This document shows positions 32,813 through 44,391 of a DNA stretch of 64,000 nt, piece by piece. Each line of letters opens with the position of its first letter. Positions within the stretch are counted from its first letter, which is position 1. This DNA comes from Pezizomycotina sp. ARF18 (Eukaryota > Ascomycota). Below the pieces are notes generated by a model. The model did not search any database, had not been told where the DNA came from, and was given only the letters and a program-made list of their open reading frames with translations. The DNA lies in contig AZLU01000033.1 in the NCBI GenBank assembly GCA_002224055.1, positions 62,001-126,000 on the forward strand. The letters run 5' to 3'. The position numbers and the translations under genes are program-made.

Positions 32813-35800
32813 ATGACGGACTATTACCAGTCAACCGCCGCTGCGGACACAGCAGCGATGAACACCGATGAAAATGCCGAATATGAAGCAGCCAACAAGG
32901 CCATCGTAAGTCATAAAATCGCGCCTTCCATCCACATGTCTTTATACTCTGCGAGAAATGCTGATTTTTTTATTTTATTTTTTTTATATAACGTAGGCGG
33001 ATGATCCCGATGACTTCGAATTATGGGAGAAACTCATACGCGTCTGCGAGGGGCTCGAGGGAGGCGTGGCCTGAACCGCAACTCATCGCCACAAGCGATA
33101 GCGATGACGCGGAGCGCGTTCGATCGGTTCCTCGCCAAGTTTCCTCTACTTTTCGGATACTGGAAGAAATATGCAGACCTGGAGTTCAGTATCGCAGGCA
33201 CGGAGGCCGCGAAATGGTGTATGAAAGAGGTGTCGCAAGCATCACGAATTCAGTCGATCTGTGGACAAATTACTGCGGCTTCAAAGTGGACACGAGCCAC
33301 GAACCTGAAGTTATCAGAGAGTAAGTTGCATGCTGGTTCTTATCTCATCCCGCCGAATACATCATTTAATTGTTGCCTTGTTGAATTTTCTCTTGTTTAT
33401 TTACTTTATATGGAAAGTTTCTAACGCTTGGATAGGTTGTTTGAACGTGGCGCCAACTGTGTTGGCTAGACTTCCTGGCGCATCCATTTTGGGATAAATA
33501 TATCGAATTTGAAGAACGCCTGGAAGCTTTTGATAAGATCTATGCTATTCTCGACCGCGTTATCCATATTCAATGCATCAATATGCGAGATACTTTGAGC
33601 GTTTCCGCGCGCTCGCCCAGCAACGACCTTTGAACGAACTTATGCCGCAAGACATGCTCAATCAATTCCGCCAGGAAGTCGAAAATGAGAATCCTGCCCC
33701 GTCCAGGCCGGTCATCAGCAAATAAAAATGGAACGCGGGGAACTTGAGATCGAGCGCGAGATTCGCCTCAGGATCGATAATTTCCATCTCGAGATCTTTT
33801 CTAGGACGCAGACCGAGACTACGAAGAGGTGGACTTATGAATCAGAAATCAAACGTCCCTACTTTCATGTTCCGAATTAGACGAACCGCAGCTTGTAAAT
33901 TGGAGGAAGTACCTTGACTTTGAGGAAGTTGAAGGCGACTTTGCCAGAGTGCAATTCCTTTATGAACGTTGCCTTGTTACCTGCGCCTTTTACGACGAGT
34001 TCTGGTTCCGATATGCTCGGTGGATGATTGCTCAAGAAAACAAAGATGAGGAAGTCAGGAATATATCAGCGCGCCTGCATGCTCTTTGTTCCGATCAGTC
34101 GTCCGGCCATTAGGGTCCAGTACGCATATTTCGAAGAAATGTCAGGAAGACCGGACATGGCGAAGGCTATTCTTGAAATAATACTCTTACAAAGTAAGCC
34201 AATATTCTTTCTTATCGCCTGCTATTGCAAATACTCTCGATAGATTTTAAGGTTGTTTCTTGTCTGGTTTCCATACTGATGCTAATTGTCGTCCAGTTCC
34301 TGGGCATATCGAAACCTACGTCGCACTTGCAAACCTAGAACGCCGCCATAACGGTCTTGATGCGGCTATCGCCATATACTCTACCGCAATCGATGGGACT
34401 ATTTGCGACGTATACGCTAAGGGAGCGCTTGTTGCTGAGTGGGCTCGTCTGATCTGGAAGGTGAAGGTAATGCGGATGAGGCAAGGGAAGTCTACGAAAA
34501 GAATTCCCACTGTTGTTTGGATAGCCGCTATTTCTGGATCAACTGGTTACAATTCGAAATACAGCAACCTTCGAGCGCAGAAACCGAAGAACAGCAGTAC
34601 ACGAGAATCAAACAGGTTCATACGGATATAAGAAAGAAAGCACGTCTTCCCATCGCAACGATCAAAGATCTCACTCATCTTTACATGGTATACCTCCTCG
34701 AGCGTGGTGGAAAGGAGGCTTCGAAGGAGTATTTGCAACTGGACCGCGAGGTGAACGGGCAAGTAAACTAATTCTATTTTTCCTTTCCATTTTCAAAGAA
34801 TGTATAAATTTGTTCATGTGCATGTATCCTACCCCATCCCTCCCCTTCGCTGAGCTATAACAATCACCGGTATCGCCTGTCTTCGAACGACGGGAAAATG
34901 CAGCACGAAAATTTGCGCAGGCTTCGAATTTCTATTCGGCGAACGACTTGGCTTTATATGCTCCACGAAAGCGTCGATCAGGACCAAGAATTTGAAATCG
35001 GTTCTAATTGAAAGACACGAATTGTTTGGCCATTTCCCTCCCCTTCCCCTCCCTTCTACTTTTTTTTTTACTACTTTTCTGATATTTCGATGAATGAATT
35101 ATTCGATATGAAGCGAAGTACATGAATCCTCGGATACTGTCGCCGTCATAGTTTCTCATAAATCTGTTGTTTTTGGAGCATTGTTGGCGCTCCCCTTCCG
35201 TTATCCCTAAAAGTTTTTGAAGTCAACTTAAATTATTGATACCCGCAGATCGCTACTTACCTTATTCTCTGCTCTCTCCCATACCCACCTCTTTCTACTT
35301 TTTCTCCCCAATCTTTTTTTGGAGAATCTAATCAGCAGTAGAGCATTTTGGAGTATACAAACACTTGTTGGGTTAATATTCGGTAACCTGGACACAAAGG
35401 CTAACGATCATTCTTGTCCCTCGTTTGAATATCCCTTTCTCCTCCCCAGACCCTTTTCTGTTCAATCCGTGAATAAGATTAAGCTTGCCGATGACGGAAA
35501 AGAAGCTACCACAGATCGCAGGATGATGATGGAAAATGGCCATCCCGGTGTTGAAATCGACGAAAATGCAATCCGACGCGGAGAGAATCCATACCAGAAA
35601 TATTTCACTCAGCAGGGCGAGCAACCGAGCTCCAACGGACAAGTATACCTTCTAACTCAATTACCCTTTGTCTAAATTCCTTGAGCTATGCTGATTCATT
35701 TTCAGACGCAACCCTTGAGGTTCCCACCGCCAGCTGCAGCTCCCACCGGAGCCGTGGGTGCTGCTCCCGTCCCGGCCGCTGCTACTGCTCCAGCCGCCGC

Positions 35801-35819
35801 CACTGCCACCGCTTCCTAG
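32813..35819 (+). CDS. PRP39: U1 snRNP component Prp39
   Basis: HAT-repeat scaffold of the yeast-type U1 snRNP, acting in 5' splice-site recognition in the nucleus. Exon 1 (32813-32905) encodes MTDYYQSTAAADTAAMNTDE; intron 32906-32996. The HAT array is visible: DDFELWEKLIRVCEGLEGGV, FLAKFPLLFGYWKKYADLE, YERGVASITNSVDLWTNYCG, HPFWDKYIEFEERLEAFDKI, YARYFERFRALAQQRPLNEL, VNWRKYLDFEEVEGDFARVQ, LYERCLVTCAFYDEFWFRYA, GHIETYVALANLERRHNGLD and YFWINWLQFEIQ. After LDREVNG a GC-AG intron (34759-35449) joins PFSVQSVNKIKLADDGKEAT, then NPYQKYFTQQGEQPSSNGQ, a last intron (about 35642-35705), and a Pro/Ala-rich tail ending TATAS at TAG 35817-35819. Retaining the GC-AG intron ends the protein at GQVN (34771). 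Frame breaks occur near 33050, 33430-33600 and 33870. Confidence 0.9.
34759..35449 (+). other. PRP39: 691-nt GC-AG intron of PRP39
   Basis: The donor is gcaagtaaac (strong GC-type consensus) after codon AAC GG. A branch-like ctaac lies at 35401-35405, followed by a pyrimidine tract and the acceptor cctccccag at 35449. Splicing gives NG-PFSVQ in frame. At 691 nt it is several times longer than the other introns in the window. An internal exon within it cannot be excluded. Confidence 0.7.
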
Positions 35820-36890
35820 TTTATCCAAATGGAACGACTCTAGCGTTATTTTATAGTGGCTGTTCTGCAGCCTCCCTCCTGGATATTGTATTAAAGTATA
35901 TTGAAAATCCCTTCCTTAATTTGTCTCCAGAGGGACAGCACATATTAAACGGTGCTCGGTCCGAAAAAACCTGGACAGTGTCTATACTTATGTCCCGAAA
36001 ATCCTCCCCTTTTCCCCTACAAACCCCACCCTCATATCTCTGAATTGGGACCAATCATTGCTTTAACACTTGTCACCCCCCTTTTTTTTTTTTTTTTTTT
36101 TGACGCCATTTCTCCAAACTATCGCTTCCATCTTGAAAAAGCGAACATTCTCTGCACCCCATCATTCCACCACTTTTACGACTCTACAAGGCCGTTAGCG
36201 AAGACCTTTTGACCAAGTCGCCTAGAGTTTCAGCAGAGTAAGCAAGGATATCGCTAATCTCTAAAATCTGTCTCGCCCCCCAAACTGTTTTATTTTTGCT
36301 CCCCATTTATTATTTTACGTGATCTGGTTGGTTTATTGTCTTCGGGATTTTTACTTCGGGTTACTATTCAATATTTCAAGTATTAGGTGTTATATTATAG
36401 CATTGGGTAACTCTCACTATGTGTACGTATTTTGTGTGTACGTATATTTCCTTACTCGTAGAATTTTAATAGATAGCGGGTGAAGGAAAATGGAGAAACC
36501 GAAAAGATGTTCAATACAAGAATCAAGCTACTATTATAGGAGAGCCGTTTGGGGTAGTAGTCCTTTGTGTTGCTGGGAAAATTGCTATTATTTTGAGAAC
36601 TCAGAAAGAAGACAAGAAAGACGTAATTCGTCACAGGAGAGAATACAAGATGTTGTTCTTCTTTGCGCTGCCAGACACCCATGGAAGAAATTCGGCAGGG
36701 ACCGATGTTTTTTCTTTTCGATGTTTCTTTCATCCTTTTTTTTTCCTTTTTTTTTTTTTTTTGGCGGGATAAACCCAGGGAAACCGCAACGATCCACCTT
36801 CCAAAGTAGGTAGAAGCGTATACTTTTGAGCGTATCGTTGACGATGTTCTTGATTTCTTTCTTTCTTCCCTTCTTTTTTTTTTGCGATAC
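35820..36890. other. Convergent intergenic spacer
   Basis: About 1.1 kb between the 3' ends of PRP39 and elongin C, with T-runs at about 36081-36101 and 36740-36760. Open frames here (for example 36490-36813) are low-complexity and not recognisable. Confidence 0.55.
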
Positions 36891-37562
36891 TCAAGTGTAG
36901 AGGTAATCCGCGAAAGTCAGAAGCTCTAGCGCCATCTCTGGAGGGATATGGAATTCCGGGATAGGACCCTTGTGGTCATGGTATCGTTCCTTGTAGTAAA
37001 AGTACTCGCAAACCTTTTGAAGGATGGTCGCACTTTGATAGACGAAAAGTCAGAAAAGAAAAAGCCCTAATTGTATAGGTCATGTGTTCAATTGTCAAAA
37101 CGGAATTTAGTTTTTTTTTTTTTTTTTTTTTGTATACTTACTTCATTTCAGGGAACTCGATTTTGTTCTCCGAAGCCTCCTTATAACGACCTAGGCGGAG
37201 AGTAAAAAGCAGTTAGAAGAAACCTGTCGACACCATAAAAAAAATTTTTTTTTTTCATGCCGTTCCATAGCTCTTCGGTGGTGATATACGCGGGCGGCAC
37301 GGAAGCAAAAATCACTCACTGGTCTCGCTCAACATGTCGCTAATCGTTTTGGACGCGAAGGCTGCCTTTTTGCGAACGACAAACTGTTTTCCACATAACG
37401 AAAAGCTATCAGCCATAGTCGTAATTACAACTTCAAGCTCGCAAAAGGCATTAAGAGTATCTATATTTCACATAAATTGGAGTAGAGAAACGCAATTGCT
37501 GAGCGAACCTGGAAACCGTCATTGCTAATCAGAGTTACAGTATCTTCGTCTGAGGCCGGCAT
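36891..37562 (-). CDS. ELC1: Elongin C (Skp1-fold adaptor)
   Basis: BTB/POZ-fold adaptor of Elongin/Cullin-type ubiquitin ligases (yeast Elc1 with Ela1 acts on stalled RNA polymerase II). The start is ATG at 37560-37562: [18 protein letters not shown], then after an intron [20 protein letters not shown], an intron (about 37190-37319), [17 protein letters not shown], an intron (about 37045-37143, with a T/A run), and [20 protein letters not shown] followed by [20 protein letters not shown], ending LYT at 36891. The total is about 110 residues, normal for the family. All exon joins keep frame, so this is one of the few genes here without an obvious break. The PEF...[11 protein letters not shown]-terminus is diagnostic. 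Confidence 0.92.
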
Positions 37563-38951
37563 TGTTGTAGGTTATCGACGGCTTGGATATTATGGAGAGT
37601 TTCAAACAGAATAAGCAGGTCGCTCCGGGTATATGCCTATTTGCGAAAAAGGAAAGAACAGCTAGACATTAGTGAGTAGCAAGAAAGTGAAGAGTCAGTC
37701 TAGTAAAAGATTAAAAGCAAAGATAAGATTGCGTACTCTGTATACGCCTTTACCTAGCCGGAGACCAGCAGCAGTAAGAGCCTTTCTTTAGAGAGAGAGA
37801 GGAAGAGAGAGCTTTATACTTGAAACGTGGAGCTAAATCGTCAGCTTTTGCGCTTTGAACGTTGAGGGTTGAGGTTCAGTGGCGTGGAGGGAGGAGATCA
37901 AGGTTCATTAAAAACCTGAGCAAAGCGCTTCGCGTTTTGGCTGGAGCTTTAACTAAGAAAAAAAAGGAAAGGAAAACAAGGGACTGTTAATGAATGACAT
38001 GCAGGCGTATATATCGGGGAAGCTACTGGGGGAGCAGCGTTATCCCGCCAGCCCGTTTTAAGTAGATAACACAGGTATTCACCATGGGGGCAGGGCTATC
38101 AAAGGCAATAGATGGCTAATTGCGTGATATATCCAACCAAGAAGGGATGAAAAAAAAAAAAAAAAAAAAAAAACTAAGAGCAGTTTTTCATCCGAAAAAG
38201 GGAGAAAAGATTTCAGTCGAATCACCACGGCCTCCTGCATCTTCTTTTCTTTTTCATTCGTGAAAAGTCAAAAAACGAATCATAATATATACCTAGTATA
38301 CCTATTTCATATATCTAGTAATAAGAGTGTTTCTTTATATTGAAAAATAGACACCCAATTGAACGATTTACATGACCGTACATGCCATTCTGAGCAGGAC
38401 GATCCGGAGATCGAGCCAATTCCCAGGACCCCACAGGGCTTTCCCGTCCTGCACTTCTTCGTACCACTGTGCTTCCTTTGCTTATTCTGAGCGTACATCT
38501 TTAGGCCCTTCGTCGACAGCTAGCCGTCGTCGTAATCAAGCAGTATTAACAAGTGGTACTAGCAATAACACTAGCAGTAGCAGTGCGAAGTCTATAAATC
38601 GGCGTAATCCTGACTTCTCTGCCTTTAGAGAGTTCGGATTTGGATTTGGATTTAGTCGCAGTTATCATTCTCCCTTTCACCCTGTATTGCTTTAAGCAGC
38701 GAATCCCTCGTCTGCTACCCCGCCACGCATTATTACCCCTCCACCATACTACTACTGCTAGTACCACCACCACTACCCCTCCACACATAAAATCTTTTCA
38801 CTCCTCTTCAAACTCTTCCCTTTCTCCACCTTTTCATCCTTCTTCGTCTTCTTCTTTTTCGTCCCTCCTTCGACGCTCTGAGATTTCCCTCCCTCACAAA
38901 TCATATAAACCTTTTCGTCAAGTTCGATACTGTTCATATCATAGAGCCACC
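37563..38951. promoter_or_regulatory. Divergent spacer of elongin C and the aminopeptidase gene, with possible leader peptide
   Basis: 1.4 kb. The part near elongin C is promoter-like, with an A25 run at 38149-38173. From about 38372 the plus strand becomes Ser/Arg-rich and open: one frame starts MTVHAILSRTIRRSSQFPGP and another, in frame with the aminopeptidase ATG, runs from about 38640 through LLRRSEISLPHKSYKPFRQV. This could encode a mitochondrial presequence for a longer aminopeptidase isoform; joining the two frames would need two further one-base corrections. Confidence 0.4.
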
Positions 38952-39415
38952 ATGTGCAAGCACTTTGGAGGAGACCCAAGCAGCGGAAGCGTCGATGTGT
39001 CCAAAGGCCGCGTCGTCCTTCCCGCCAATGTCCAACCTACCAACTACAAGCTTCAATTAGAGCCTGACTTCGAAAAGTTCACATTTGAAGGAGAGGTCCA
39101 GATTTCGTAAGTAGCCCGAGTTTTAAGTAAAATACGATGTTCTAATATTATGACTTTTGGTTATCGGTCGTTACTAGTAGATATACACAAAATAGCTTCA
39201 TTGTTAGCTCTTAGAAGCGATAGACCTTTTTTCTAATAACTCCTTTTTATTTTTTCTTTGCATTTCATTAGGGTCAACGGCATCAAAGATACGAACGAGA
39301 TCTCGGTCAATATTCAAGACATAACCATCCACAGTGCTTCTCTTGAGAGCTCAGGCAGTACTCAAGAATCCAAGAACCTCACGTAAGACTTATACAGAAT
39401 ACTACAATATGCAAG

Positions 39416-39454
<39 letters not shown>

Positions 39455-42306
39455 CACTGCAAGTTTTGAAGCTAATTTGGACATCTAATGTTTTGTAAAG
39501 CTATGACGAAGACACACAATCAGTCACGGCGCACTTTGAGAAGCCGGTAACTGCAGGATCCAAGGCGGTCTTGACGTTCAAGTTCACTGGAAAGCTGAAC
39601 GATAACATGGCCGGTAAGTTGAATAGTCTTTATAGGAATACAGCGTTCCCTCGACATGTTAGAGATATAAAATAATAGTGAGAAGTGATGAAGGGCTTAG
39701 TTATTGACTCGATATGAATTTAGGCTTCTACCGTCATCTTACAAGACGAAAAAACCGGCGAGACGAAGTGGCTCGCTACCACGCAGATGGAACCTACCGA
39801 TGCGAGAAGGGTTCGTGAACTGCTTTCTCCCGTACTTTTTTCATTGCTGTCGATGGCCTATCTTCTCTAACTCGAACCAATCTCTTAGGCTTTCCCGTGC
39901 TTCGATGAACCAGGACTGAAAGCAAGCTTTGAGATCACTCTCATTGCCGACAAGAGCCTTGTTTGTCTCTCCAACATGGACGTTGCGAACGAGAAGGACC
40001 TTGGTAACGGAAAGAAAGCCGTTAGCTTCAACAAGACACCACTTATGTCGACTTACCTGCTCGCCTTCATTGTCGGTGACTTGAAGTACATTGAGACGAA
40101 TGAGTTCCGAATCCCCATTCGCGTATATGCTCCTCCAGGAACTGAGCACAACGGAAAATTCTCCCTTGATCTTGCAGCCAGGACTTTGAAGTTCTACGAA
40201 GAGACATTCGACAGCCCGTTCCCGCTTCCCAAGATGGATATGGTTGCCATTCCTGATTTCAGTGCTGGTGCCATGGAAAACTGGGGCTTAGTCACCTACA
40301 GGGTTGTTGACCTCCTGTTCGATGAGAAGACGAGCGGTGCTTCTACCAAGCAGCGTGTTGCTGAGGTTGTACAGCACGAGTTGGCTCACCAGTGGTTCGG
40401 TAACCTGGTTACTATGGACTTCTGGGATGGGCTTTGGCTCAACGAAGGTTTCGCAACCTGGATGTCCTGGTACTCTTGCAACGCTTTCTACCCAGAGTGG
40501 AAGGTTTGGGAGTCCTACGTTACAGATAACCTCCAGAGTGCCCTGGGGCTCGACTCCCTGCGAAGCAGTCATCCCATTGAAGTCCCTGTTGCCAGGGCCG
40601 ACGAGATCAACCAGATTTTCGATGCCATCTCATACTCTAAGGGCTCTTGCGTGCTCCGCATGATCTCCACGTACCTCGGCGAGGATGTCTTCATGGAAGG
40701 CATCCGAAGGTACCTCAAGAAGCATGCTTTTGGAAATACGCAGACCGGTGACCTGTGGGCTGCGCTGAGTGATGCCAGCGGCAAAGACATCAGCGAAATG
40801 ATGACCATCTGGACCAAGAAGGTCGGTTACCCGGTGTTGACCGTTACCGAGAAGAGCGACGGAGTTCACGTCAAGCAGAACCGTTTCCTGCGCACCGCAG
40901 ACGTTAAGCCCGAAGAGGATGAGACAATCTACCCCGTCGTCCTTCGTCTCAAGACTAAGGAAGGGGTCCAAGATAAACTTCTTCTCACCGAGCGTGAAAC
41001 GACTATCCTCTTAAAGACACGGAATTCTTCAAACTTAATGCGGATCACTGCGGTATCTACAGGGTTTCTTATTCTCCCGAGCGTTTGACCAAGCTCGGAG
41101 AAGCCGCCAAGGCTGGGCTTCTCTCTGTTGAAGACCGAGCCGGAATGGTTGCCGACGCGGGAGCTCTTGCGGCTAGTGGCTTCCAGAAGACCTCTGGTCT
41201 TCTCGGTCTCCTGACGGATTAAGGATGAGCAGGACTTCGTTGTCTGGGATGAGATCTGCACTAGGCTTGCAACCATCCGCAGCGCATGGATTTTCCAGCC
41301 CCAGGAGGTCAAGGATGCCTTAAAGGCTTTCAACAGGGACGTCGTCGCCAACATTACCCACAAGCTTGGCTGGGAATTCAAGGATTCGGACAGCCACATT
41401 GAGCAACAGTTCAAGGGCCTCATGTTTGGCCATGCTGGTCTTTGCGGCGATCAAAAGTGAGTACCCTCGGCGTCGCCATTTTTTTTTTTCTATGCTTCTA
41501 GAATCCAGATTGCTAATATAATATCTCCTATACGTGAAATTCAGGGTCATTGCTGCCGCGAAAGAGATGTTCGAGAAGTTCTCCAAGGGCGATAAGAACG
41601 CCATCCACCCTAATATCCGCGGTAGCGTGTATGCTATTGCTCTGGAAAACGGTGGAGAGAGCGAAGTCAGTCATAATTCTATCGCTGAATGAATAACAAG
41701 TATTTGAAGTATTTCGCTAATATATAACCGCCTCTTTAGTACGAGGCCGTTCTGAATGCTTACCGCACTGCTAGCAGCAGCGACGAACGTAATACTGCTC
41801 TCCGGAACCTCGGAAGATCGAGACATGGCGGTTGTATCAAGAAGACCCTTAACCTCGCCCAGTGAAGAAGTTAAGGAGCAGGACGTAAGAAACCACTTTC
41901 CCTTGTTTCAAGTTCGAGAAAGAAAGAAAGAAATCCAATTGTGCTTGAATGATCACTGACGAAGTTAATTATGTATAGATCTATCTGCCTTTCAGCGGCC
42001 TCCGTGCCCACACTGATGGTATCGAAGAGCTCTGGGGTTGGGCCAAGGAGAACTGGGATACGTTGGAGAAGAAGCTCCACCAGGCCTTAGCATGCTCGAA
42101 CGGTCGTGCAGCTCGTTACCGCAAGCTTCACCTCCCACGAAGCCATTACGGATATTCAAACCTTCTTCGGCAGCAGAAGCACCAAAGGTTTCGATCAGGG
42201 TTTGGCTCAAAGCTTAGACTCGGTCCGCGCGAAGTCGTCCTGGCTCCAGCGTGATGAGGCGGATGTTAAGGAATGGCTGATCAAGAATGGCTACCTCAAG
42301 CAGTAA
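38952..42306 (+). CDS. APE2: M1 zinc aminopeptidase (Ape2/Aap1 type)
   Basis: Puromycin-sensitive-type metallo-aminopeptidase that trims neutral N-terminal residues; cytosolic, with mitochondrial or periplasmic forms known in fungi. The start is ATG 38952 in a strong gccaccATG context (MCKHFGG). The N-terminal beta domain ([20 protein letters not shown]) is spread over short exons with introns near 39107-39271, 39384-39500, 39613-39722 and 39806-39888; one contains an A33 run (39420-39452). The catalytic domain is intact in one long exon: substrate motif [12 protein letters not shown] and zinc motif [10 protein letters not shown] followed by WLNEGFATW (HExxH-x18-E). An ERAP1-like C-terminal domain follows ([37 protein letters not shown]) ending [11 protein letters not shown]. 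One-base breaks occur after 41000, near 41220 and around 41800-42130. Confidence 0.92.
39420..39452 (+). repeat. A33 homopolymer in an aminopeptidase intron
   Basis: 33 consecutive A between a donor at about 39384 and an acceptor at about 39500, the longest single-base run in the window. Confidence 0.9.
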
Positions 42307-43077
42307 GTCAACAGTGGAATAGATCAACTGCACTTAAAAGCAAGTAGGAATTTTTTTTTTAAAAAAAAAAAAAAAAAAAAAAACAAGGTTAATTTGTCTT
42401 TTGTTTTTCTAGAAGAAAACTTTAAACAAATTATAAAGGCATGACGACCACTCGTAGCTAGAAGAAGTAGAATTGGCAGAACGAAAAAAACTTGCTTATT
42501 AGCTAGACAACATTCAAAGTAAATAGATATATACTTACCTTTTGTGCAAAAACCAAAAATGAAAGAATATCACGGTAAAATGGCCTTAATATGATTCTTT
42601 CACAATAATTGCTTAGGATATAATGGCAGCAGATATATGGCATCGATGTCATTGTATTTTGATAACTGACATGCACGTGCACATCACTCTCGCTAAATTG
42701 TTTAGTATTATTTAGCATCCAGCGCACATAAATGAAAGATATGTACGTAAACATCTATAAGAACGGAGTAAGACTTATTCAAGGAGTGGATTCACGAGTT
42801 ATAGCTATCGGGGCTCGAGCCAAATAACCTAGAGAATATGTGCGTGCAATTAGAGTATCGGTGCGCGATATTAGGCTAAATTTTTTTCTGCAGACCCCTA
42901 CCAAAGCAGAGCTTAAAAAAATTAACAAAACTGCTAGCAGCAAATAAATACCCAACCGCGTCCGGAGAAGAGCTGGTCGGGAGGAGGAGGAGAAACAACC
43001 CAACGAACCCATTCCCTCTCTACGATATATCCATCCACTGCGTTACAGACCACAAGCGAAGAAAAAGAGGAGGAGCA
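42307..43077. other. Intergenic region between aminopeptidase and mL59 genes
   Basis: 771 nt. It begins with a T10-A23 palindromic run (42351-42383). The rest is AT-rich, with no recognisable gene; it must contain the terminator of the aminopeptidase gene and the promoter of mL59. Confidence 0.55.
42351..42383. repeat. T10-A23 homopolymer palindrome
   Basis: Ten T directly followed by 23 A just after the aminopeptidase stop, a second example of the T-A pairing seen at 939-989. Confidence 0.9.
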
Positions 43078-43700
43078 ATGGCGACAGAAGGCTATCTAAG
43101 CTCGCCCGGACGTTACCACCGCGCCTGAGCCAATTCTTCCGCCGATACCCTCCCGGCACGCACGACACCCAGAGCTAAACCCGTTCAAGCCTACTCTGAA
43201 CGCGGCCACTGGCAGGTGGCAGAATCCCATATACTCGCTGAGACGCCAGGCCGACATGGTCAAGCTGGCGAAGCTGTACAACGTGGACAAGCTGCTGCCG
43301 CCGACGGTGAAGAGCGACGAAGCGAAGGAGGCCAAGTTCCTGGAAGGAAAGAAGATGAAGAGGGTGCACAATCCCAAGGGGCACAAGTACGAGAAGGTGG
43401 TACAGGCGAGGTATGTAATGTTCTTCCTTCTGGTGGAAATCTTTGGGGAAGTTTTGGGGGGACGATGTCTATACTGGAAATGAGAGGTTTTGCTAATACT
43501 TTGCGGGACGCTATAGAGTCGAGAGGCGGCGGGAAGCAATGCTCCAGATGCCGGAGCTTATCAAGGAGTGGAAATTGGTACATTCCTATTTAAATCATTA
43601 CTTACTATTACTTCTATTATCCAAGCTAACTTTTCTTCTGCTTAATTCAGGCGAGACATGGTCGTTTCTGGAGAAAATGGCCAGGATCACCAAAAAATAG
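43078..43700 (+). CDS. MRPL25: Mitochondrial large-subunit ribosomal protein mL59 (MRPL25)
   Basis: Fungal-specific protein of the mitochondrial 54S subunit. The start is ATG 43078 (MATEGYL). Two contractions (near 43097 and 43130) restore KLARTLPPRLSQFFRRYPPG and THDTPELNPFKPTLNAATGR, followed by WQNPIYSLRRQADMVKLAKL, EAKFLEGKKMKRVHNPKGHK and YEKVVQA. The first intron (about 43411-43516) leads to RVERRREAMLQMPELIKEWK; the second (about 43576-43650) leads to ARHGRFWRKWPGSPKN and TAG at 43698-43700. The RRREAMLxMPELIxEWK signature and the basic HGRxWRKxP C-terminus are diagnostic. The length is near the family norm. Confidence 0.88.
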
Positions 43701-44065
43701 ACCGGCTCATGCGGCTCTTCTTCTTTTACTTTGCGGCAGTATGCTTCTTGCATTTTTGTACAATAATTGTAGATACAGTTCAAATAGAAGAGTGGTTGTA
43801 GTATAAAATGCCTCGACTTCGATTCAATCGCAGTATCCCCAACTGAAAAATATATCCCAAGTGATATACAAAAAGCAGCTTACAAAGGCATCAGTAGCTC
43901 TACGGAGTACCAGTACCAAAAATTATTATATATCTCTAATTATTATGTGAAAGAAAAGAATGCTCAAGAGAGATTATATCCTAATGATCGCAAAATCAAT
44001 GGCATCGGAGGTTGCAAGTCTTACTATTTGCAGGCAAGAGCGCAGGTTGATAGCAGTATCGGACG

Positions 44066-44100
<35 letters not shown>

Positions 44101-44391
44101 ATCGGAAGGCCGCACCTTAAAAATTTAGCGAGCCCAACCTTAATTTGATCTTTTTCTGGACCTTTCGCGTGACTCTTACGAAAGACATTATATTTCTTTC
44201 CTCATACAATTTACTTGTATGACAGTCATCTATCGATCTCTTTGTTCGGTTTATTTTATCTCTCTCCCCTTCATTTTACTCTCTTACTCACTCAGGTCCC
44301 CGGATTGTGTCAGCTTTCTACATCGACCAGTAGGTATTAGTGAATACGATCGCTCGCGTGTAACTATAAACTAAGAGACTTCGAACAGACG
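43701..44391. other. Intergenic region upstream of PRP28
   Basis: 691 nt, AT-rich, with an A28 run at 44070-44097. The stretch 44240-44300 is CT-rich and probably lies near the PRP28 transcription start. No gene was seen. Confidence 0.55.
44070..44097. repeat. A28 homopolymer
   Basis: 28 consecutive A in the spacer upstream of PRP28; no associated element body. Confidence 0.9.

Noticed and set aside
34751-34771. TAA at 34769-34771 as the true end of PRP39
   Set aside because: The expected C-terminal continuation PFSVQ is found in frame after a well-formed GC-AG intron.
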